Source: CAMCXT01 sp046302715 (GTDB lineage: Bacteria > Bacteroidota > Bacteroidia > M30B66). From it: a stretch of 18,204 nucleotides of DNA. Location of the stretch: assembly GCA_046302715.1 (NCBI GenBank), contig JBKCHQ010000051.1:1-18204 (forward strand), given 5' to 3'. This document shows, in pieces, positions 14,198 through 18,204 of the stretch (its first letter is position 1; each line of letters starts with the position of its first letter). The notes under the pieces are model-generated. The model had not been told where the DNA came from. It saw only the letters and a list, made by a program, of their open reading frames with translations, and ran no database searches. The position numbers were made by a program, and so were the translations under genes.

Positions 14198-15505
14198 ATG
14201 GGAACAATCGTAGCCATAATCGGACGGCCTAATGTAGGCAAGTCAACCCTGTTTAACCGCTTAACCGAGTCGCGCGATGCCATTGTTGACGAGGTGGCCG
14301 GCGTAACCCGCGATCGCCATTACGGCAAGGGCGAGTGGAGCGGGCGCGAATTCAGCATCATTGATACAGGCGGCTTTTCGGTGGGTTCCGACGATGTTTT
14401 TGAAGAAGAAATTCGCAATCAGGTAAAAATTGCCATGGAAGAAGCCGATGTGCTTCTGTTTGTGGTGGATGTTACCATGGGAATAACCGACCTTGACGAA
14501 ACCGTTGCCGATTTGGTGCGGCGTTCAAAAAAACCAAGTATGCTGGTGGTAAATAAGGTCGACAACAACGAACGCATTGCCGAAGCATCCGTGTTTTACG
14601 GCCTTGGCCTTGGCGAATTGTTCTGTATCTCTTCCATCAATGGATCGGGAACCGGCGAGCTATTGGACGAGCTCATTCGCTTTGTGCCCGAAACTCCCGA
14701 AGAATCCGAAGAAGAAAACATTCCCAAAATAGCGGTGGTTGGCCGCCCCAATGTGGGTAAATCGTCGTTTGTAAATGCCCTTTTAGGAAAGGAACGTAAC
14801 ATCGTTACTCCAGTTGCCGGCACCACACGCGACACCATACACACACGCTATAAAGCGTTTGGACACGATTTTTATCTGGTGGATACGGCAGGATTGAGAA
14901 AAAAGGGGAAAGTGCACGACGACATCGAGTTTTACTCGGTAATGCGTACCGTTAAGGCTATTGAAAATTGCGACGTTTGCGTGCTCATGCTCGATGCCAA
15001 AGATGGTATGGAGGCGCAGGATTTAAATATCTTATGGCTGGCCTTGAAAAATCATCGGGGTGTTGTAATTCTGGTAAATAAATGGGATACCGTTGAAAAG
15101 GATACGCACAGCACCAAAAAATTTACCGAAGCCATCCTCAATAAAATCGCCCCGTTCAAGGATGTGCCCATTATTTTCACCTCGGTTACCGAGAAACAAC
15201 GTTTGCTCAAAGCGGTTGAAACTGCCATTATGGTTTACGAAAACCGTAAACGCAATATCCCTACACGCAAGCTCAACGATGTTCTGTTGCCAATAATTCA
15301 GGATAATCCGCCGCCTTCAACTAAAGGAAAATACCTTAAAGTAAAGTATATCACGCAATTAAAATTAGGCTATCCGGCCTTTGTGTTTTTTTGCAACCTC
15401 CCGCAATACTTCAAAGACCCGTATAAACGGTTTTTAGAAAATCAATTGCGTAAGCACTTCGATTTTCACGGTGCGCCCATGGCCATTTTCTTTAGGCAAA
15501 AGTAA
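14198..15505 (+). CDS. der: Tandem GTPase Der (EngA), 50S ribosome-assembly factor
   Basis: A 435-residue Der with its hallmark two consecutive GTPase domains and a C-terminal KH-like domain. It binds pre-50S particles and is normally essential. Domain 1: GRPNVGKST (9-17), DTGG (56-59), NKVD (119-122). Domain 2: GRPNVGKSS (182-190), DTAGLRKK (229-236), NKWD (294-297). The acidic linker PEESEEENIPK (167-177) separates them. The KH-like part (about 355-435) ends with the conserved HGAPMAIFFRQK. Both domains are intact, with normal NKxD motifs, unlike the adjacent Era. The start ATG is 2 nt after the era stop. Confidence 0.97.
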   Translation: MGTIVAIIGRPNVGKSTLFNRLTESRDAIVDEVAGVTRDRHYGKGEWSGREFSIIDTGGFSVGSDDVFEEEIRNQVKIAMEEADVLLFVVDVTMGITDLDETVADLVRRSKKPSMLVVNKVDNNERIAEASVFYGLGLGELFCISSINGSGTGELLDELIRFVPETPEESEEENIPKIAVVGRPNVGKSSFVNALLGKERNIVTPVAGTTRDTIHTRYKAFGHDFYLVDTAGLRKKGKVHDDIEFYSVMRTVKAIENCDVCVLMLDAKDGMEAQDLNILWLALKNHRGVVILVNKWDTVEKDTHSTKKFTEAILNKIAPFKDVPIIFTSVTEKQRLLKAVETAIMVYENRKRNIPTRKLNDVLLPIIQDNPPPSTKGKYLKVKYITQLKLGYPAFVFFCNLPQYFKDPYKRFLENQLRKHFDFHGAPMAIFFRQK

Positions 15506-15559
15506 ATTCCAACTTAAGGTTTTTTGACCGCCTTATTTCGGTGTAACGCTTAATATGCG

Positions 15560-15567
15560 TACATTCG
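15560..15567 (+). promoter_or_regulatory. Possible -7 box for the ALDH operon
   Basis: TACATTCG matches TAnnTTTG except for one C. It ends 19 nt before the aldehyde dehydrogenase ATG (15587), within the 81-bp gap after der, in which I see no terminator hairpin. Some read-through from era-der is therefore possible. Confidence 0.35.
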
Positions 15568-15586
15568 TGGCCTAAATTTAATCACG

Positions 15587-17140
15587 ATGAGCACTTTAAG
15601 CATTGCAGCTACCGACATTAAACCCGTATTAAAAACGTTAGGCATTGAACCCGAAAACACCGGAGTGTCAACAGGTGTTCAATGGTACGAGGGTTCGGGG
15701 AAATGGATTGATTCGTTTTCGCCGGTTGATGGAGCTTTAATTGCCCGCGTGAAATGTGCCGGCGAGTTTGATTATGAAATGGTAATTAAGCAGGCCGAAG
15801 AGGCCTTCAAAATATGGCGTACCATGCCTGCCCCAAAACGAGGCGAAATTGTGCGCCAGATGGGCGATGCGTTGCGCGAGAAAAAAGACGCACTTGGACG
15901 CCTGGTTTCTTATGAAATGGGCAAAAGTCTGCAGGAAGGCTGGGGCGAGGTGCAGGAAATGATTGACATCTGCGATTTTGCGACTGGACTGTCGCGTCAA
16001 TTGTATGGACTTACCATGCACAGCGAACGCCCTAACCACCGTATGTACGAACAGTGGCACCCGCTTGGTATTGTAGGCATTATCTCGGCCTTCAATTTTC
16101 CGGTGGCCGTTTGGTCGTGGAACTCAATGATTGCATGGGTTTGCGGCGATGTATGTGTGTGGAAACCCTCTTCAAAAACCCCGCTTTGCGCCATCGCTTG
16201 CCAAAACATCATTCGCGATGTGCTTAAGGCCAATAATGTGCCCGAAGGTGTTTCGAATCTGGTAATTGGTAATGCTGCCGGCGATTTGCTTAATAACGAC
16301 AAACGCGTTCCCTTGGTATCGTTCACCGGATCAACCCGCATTGGGCGTCATGTATCAAAAACTGTGGCCGAACGATTTGGAAAAACCATACTCGAGCTGG
16401 GTGGCAACAACGCCATTATTGTTACTCCCGATGCCGACCTCAAAATGGTGTTGGTGGGATCGGTGTTTGGTGCCGTAGGTACCGCCGGACAGCGTTGCAC
16501 CTCAACCCGCCGTTTAATCGTGCACGAAAGCATTTATGCCAAAGTGTGCGAGGTGTTAAAAGGGGCATATTCCCAAATTAAAATTGGAAATCCGCTCGAC
16601 CAAAACAACCACGTGGGGCCACTTATTGATACCAAGGCTGTTGAAGATTACACAAAAGCCATTGAACGTGCTAAAGCAGAAGGCGGTAAGGTACTGGTAG
16701 AAGGCGGAGTGCTGGCTGGCGAAGGCTACGAAAGTGGCTGCTACGTTAAACCATGCATCATCGAAGCCGAGAATCATTACCATATTGTGCAGGAAGAAAC
16801 GTTTGCCCCTATACTGTATTTGATTAAATATTCAAGCCTCGAAGAGGCTATTGCCTTGCAGAATGGTGTGCCACAGGGATTATCATCTTCTATCTTTACC
16901 ACCAATATGCGTGAGATGGAAACTTTCCTTTCGGCAGCCGGCTCCGATTGCGGTATCGCCAATGTAAACATCGGTACTTCAGGCGCCGAAATTGGTGGTG
17001 CATTTGGCGGTGAAAAAGAAACAGGTGGCGGACGCGAGTCGGGCTCCGATGCCTGGAAGGCTTACATGCGCAGGCAAACCAATACCATTAATTTTGGATC
17101 ACAGTTGCCTTTAGCGCAAGGCATCCAATTTAATTTCTGA
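15587..17140 (+). CDS. Aldehyde dehydrogenase, ALDH7/antiquitin type
   Basis: A 517-residue NAD(P)-dependent aldehyde dehydrogenase. The whole sequence follows the ALDH7A1 (antiquitin, alpha-aminoadipic semialdehyde dehydrogenase) pattern, especially ISAFNFPVAVWSWN, VSFTGSTRIGR and the tail NIGTSGAEIGGAFGGEKETGGGRESGSDAWKAYMRRQTNT. The catalytic cysteine is Cys304 (GTAGQRCTSTRR) and the general base is Glu270 (LELGGNNA). By homology it would oxidise alpha-aminoadipic semialdehyde (piperidine-6-carboxylate) in lysine breakdown, or act more broadly on betaine and lipid-derived aldehydes. No other lysine-catabolic gene is visible here, so the in vivo substrate is open. The lipoprotein frame begins with the very next codon after the stop TGA. 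Confidence 0.93.
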   Translation: MSTLSIAATDIKPVLKTLGIEPENTGVSTGVQWYEGSGKWIDSFSPVDGALIARVKCAGEFDYEMVIKQAEEAFKIWRTMPAPKRGEIVRQMGDALREKKDALGRLVSYEMGKSLQEGWGEVQEMIDICDFATGLSRQLYGLTMHSERPNHRMYEQWHPLGIVGIISAFNFPVAVWSWNSMIAWVCGDVCVWKPSSKTPLCAIACQNIIRDVLKANNVPEGVSNLVIGNAAGDLLNNDKRVPLVSFTGSTRIGRHVSKTVAERFGKTILELGGNNAIIVTPDADLKMVLVGSVFGAVGTAGQRCTSTRRLIVHESIYAKVCEVLKGAYSQIKIGNPLDQNNHVGPLIDTKAVEDYTKAIERAKAEGGKVLVEGGVLAGEGYESGCYVKPCIIEAENHYHIVQEETFAPILYLIKYSSLEEAIALQNGVPQGLSSSIFTTNMREMETFLSAAGSDCGIANVNIGTSGAEIGGAFGGEKETGGGRESGSDAWKAYMRRQTNTINFGSQLPLAQGIQFNF

Positions 17141-17695
17141 TTGAATTTTCGCATTCTGTTTTTAGCGCTTGTTCCGCTCCTAACGGGGTGTGCCGAATCA
17201 ACCCCAGCGGCTGAATCGGGCGGCATGTATTTCGATAATCCTAAATTTATAGAAGAAACAGCAATTCGCTTGAGCAGTCAGCACATTGCCTTACAAAAAC
17301 AATTGACCACAGCCGGTAAATCAGAACAATTACAGATACCGACCCCCGATTGGAAAAAGGAGTTTGACCTTTTGGTCAAAACCAATTTAAATGCTCCTGC
17401 ATTTAAGGGATTGTTTAGGGTTGACAGTATTGCAGTTTCCGAAGGATATTTTATAGTGTATTCTGCATTGCGTGATAATATGTCTATTCGAAAATTTGTA
17501 AGAACCTGCGCCAGAAATGGAACCACAAAGGCAGTTCAATGCCTTCAACGAGATAATTCATTGATTACCCAACAAACTATCGAATGGCGACTCGTGGCCG
17601 ACAGCGGGTATTATTACCGAGGTGCAGACCAAATTAAAGGAGTTAACAATTTATCGTATGCCATCGGCGGAGCGTTTAAAAATCAAACGAAGTAA
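17141..17695 (+). CDS. Predicted lipoprotein of unknown function, TTG start
   Basis: A 184-residue protein beginning with TTG at 17141, immediately after the in-frame TGA of the dehydrogenase gene. The TTG is favoured because the next in-frame ATG (17225, residue 29) would remove an excellent lipoprotein signal: a basic N-terminus (MNFR), a hydrophobic core (ILFLALVPL) and the lipobox LLTGC with Cys17. After lipidation the protein should sit in an outer or inner membrane facing the periplasm. The mature part is mixed alpha/beta, with a helix-rich start (ETAIRLSSQHIALQKQL), strands such as FKGLFRVDSIAVSEGYFIVYSAL, and two cysteines (Cys123, Cys134) that might form a disulfide. I recognise no named family. 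It is followed 2 nt later by the antiporter gene. Confidence 0.72.
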   Translation: MNFRILFLALVPLLTGCAESTPAAESGGMYFDNPKFIEETAIRLSSQHIALQKQLTTAGKSEQLQIPTPDWKKEFDLLVKTNLNAPAFKGLFRVDSIAVSEGYFIVYSALRDNMSIRKFVRTCARNGTTKAVQCLQRDNSLITQQTIEWRLVADSGYYYRGADQIKGVNNLSYAIGGAFKNQTK

Positions 17696-17697
17696 AC

Positions 17698-18204
17698 ATG
17701 AGCACGCTTATTATTTTGGTTTTTGTTCTGGGGTATTTGGCCATCGCATTCGAACATCCCCTCAAAATAAATAAAACGGGAGCAGCCCTATTTATGGGCA
17801 TTTTACTGTGGTCTATTTACGCATTGGCTTGGCCCGATTCGGGATACAGCGAACACCTAAAACATCATCTCTCTGGCATTTCAGAAATTCTTTTCTTTCT
17901 AATGGGCGCCATGACCGTTGTGGAACTGATTGATGCACATGATGGTTTCAACATCATTACCAACCGTATAAAAACGCGGAACGTGCTCAGCTTACTTTGG
18001 ATCATCGCTATCCTATCGTTTTTTCTTTCGGCTGTACTCGATAACCTCACCACGGCCATTGTAATGGTTTCGCTGTGTCGTAAACTTATCAACGACGAGC
18101 GCCAACGCCTTTACTTCGCCGGTATGATCGTAATAGCCGCTAATGCAGGCGGAGCGTGGTCGCCCATTGGCGATGTAACCACCACCATGTTGTGGATTGG
18201 CGGT
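17698..18204 (+). CDS. nhaD: NhaD-type Na+/H+ antiporter, N-terminal part (3' end outside window)
   Basis: 169 codons of a polytopic inner-membrane protein, running off the end of the window. Hydrophobic segments lie near residues 1-19, 28-46, 62-80, 95-115 and 137-150. Two diagnostic NhaD/ion-transporter blocks are visible: SAVLDNLTTAIVMVSL (about 108-123) and IAANAGGAWSPIGDVTTTMLWIGG (about 146-169). Their acidic and polar residues belong to the ion path in this superfamily. NhaD exchanges Na+ or Li+ for protons and is common in marine and alkaline-tolerant bacteria. ArsB or other IT-superfamily members are less likely, given the GGAWSPIGDVTTTMLW block. The gene starts 2 nt after the lipoprotein stop and probably shares its mRNA. 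Confidence 0.92.
   Translation, partial: MSTLIILVFVLGYLAIAFEHPLKINKTGAALFMGILLWSIYALAWPDSGYSEHLKHHLSGISEILFFLMGAMTVVELIDAHDGFNIITNRIKTRNVLSLLWIIAILSFFLSAVLDNLTTAIVMVSLCRKLINDERQRLYFAGMIVIAANAGGAWSPIGDVTTTMLWIGG

Noticed and set aside
1..18204. Defence system, CRISPR array, prophage or transposon
   Set aside because: No spaced repeats, transposase, integrase, nuclease or toxin-antitoxin pair is visible; the CPBP protease belongs to a family once linked to abortive infection, but stands alone here.

Overview
The window looks like an ordinary chromosomal segment of a member of the Bacteroidota, probably near Flavobacteriales/Cryomorphaceae-like marine lineages (the phylum is well supported, the family is a guess). 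Evidence for the phylum: secreted proteins with Por/type IX secretion (T9SS) C-terminal sorting domains, a DUF2480 protein, a eukaryote-like NADP isocitrate dehydrogenase, no Shine-Dalgarno-like sites before most genes, and -7 boxes of the Bacteroidota type (TAnnTTTG). I see no insertion sequence, prophage, CRISPR array, tRNA or rRNA.

Layout. 1-1629: the 3' end of a suf operon (sufS tail, sufE, sufT, DUF2480 gene), tightly overlapped. 1648-2565 (-): a CPBP-family membrane protease, converging on the suf genes and divergent from 2636-4681 (+): dusB and thiL. 4687-6144 (-): a 485-residue all-helical protein of unknown function, convergent with thiL and divergent from 6211-6888 (+), a small secreted protein with a degenerate T9SS tail. 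A strong terminator lies at 7076-7109. 7146-7829 (+): UPF0173 metallo-hydrolase, sharing its TTAA stop site with a convergent alpha/beta hydrolase (7826-8602, -). 8758-9981 (+): NADP-isocitrate dehydrogenase with its own terminator. 9982-10331: non-coding and unusually rich in inverted repeats. 10332-12820: two adjacent T9SS cargo genes. 12821-13313: non-coding. 13314-15505: era and der, two ribosome-assembly GTPases, 2 nt apart. 15587 to the end: an ALDH7-type aldehyde dehydrogenase, a lipoprotein that starts at a TTG directly after the dehydrogenase stop, and the start of an NhaD-type Na+/H+ antiporter, all probably one operon.

Function. The window is mostly core metabolism and housekeeping: Fe-S assembly, tRNA modification, thiamine diphosphate synthesis, the TCA cycle, ribosome biogenesis, aldehyde detoxification and ion homeostasis. 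T9SS-exported surface or secreted proteins are scattered among these genes. I found no convincing new multi-gene system. The best leads are the suf-linked DUF2480 protein with three cysteines, the paired ATTGCGCAAT palindromes and nested stems after icd, the two in-phase ATGCAAAT boxes in a divergent promoter, the back-to-back TGA-TTG junction, and an Era whose NKxD motif reads NKIE.
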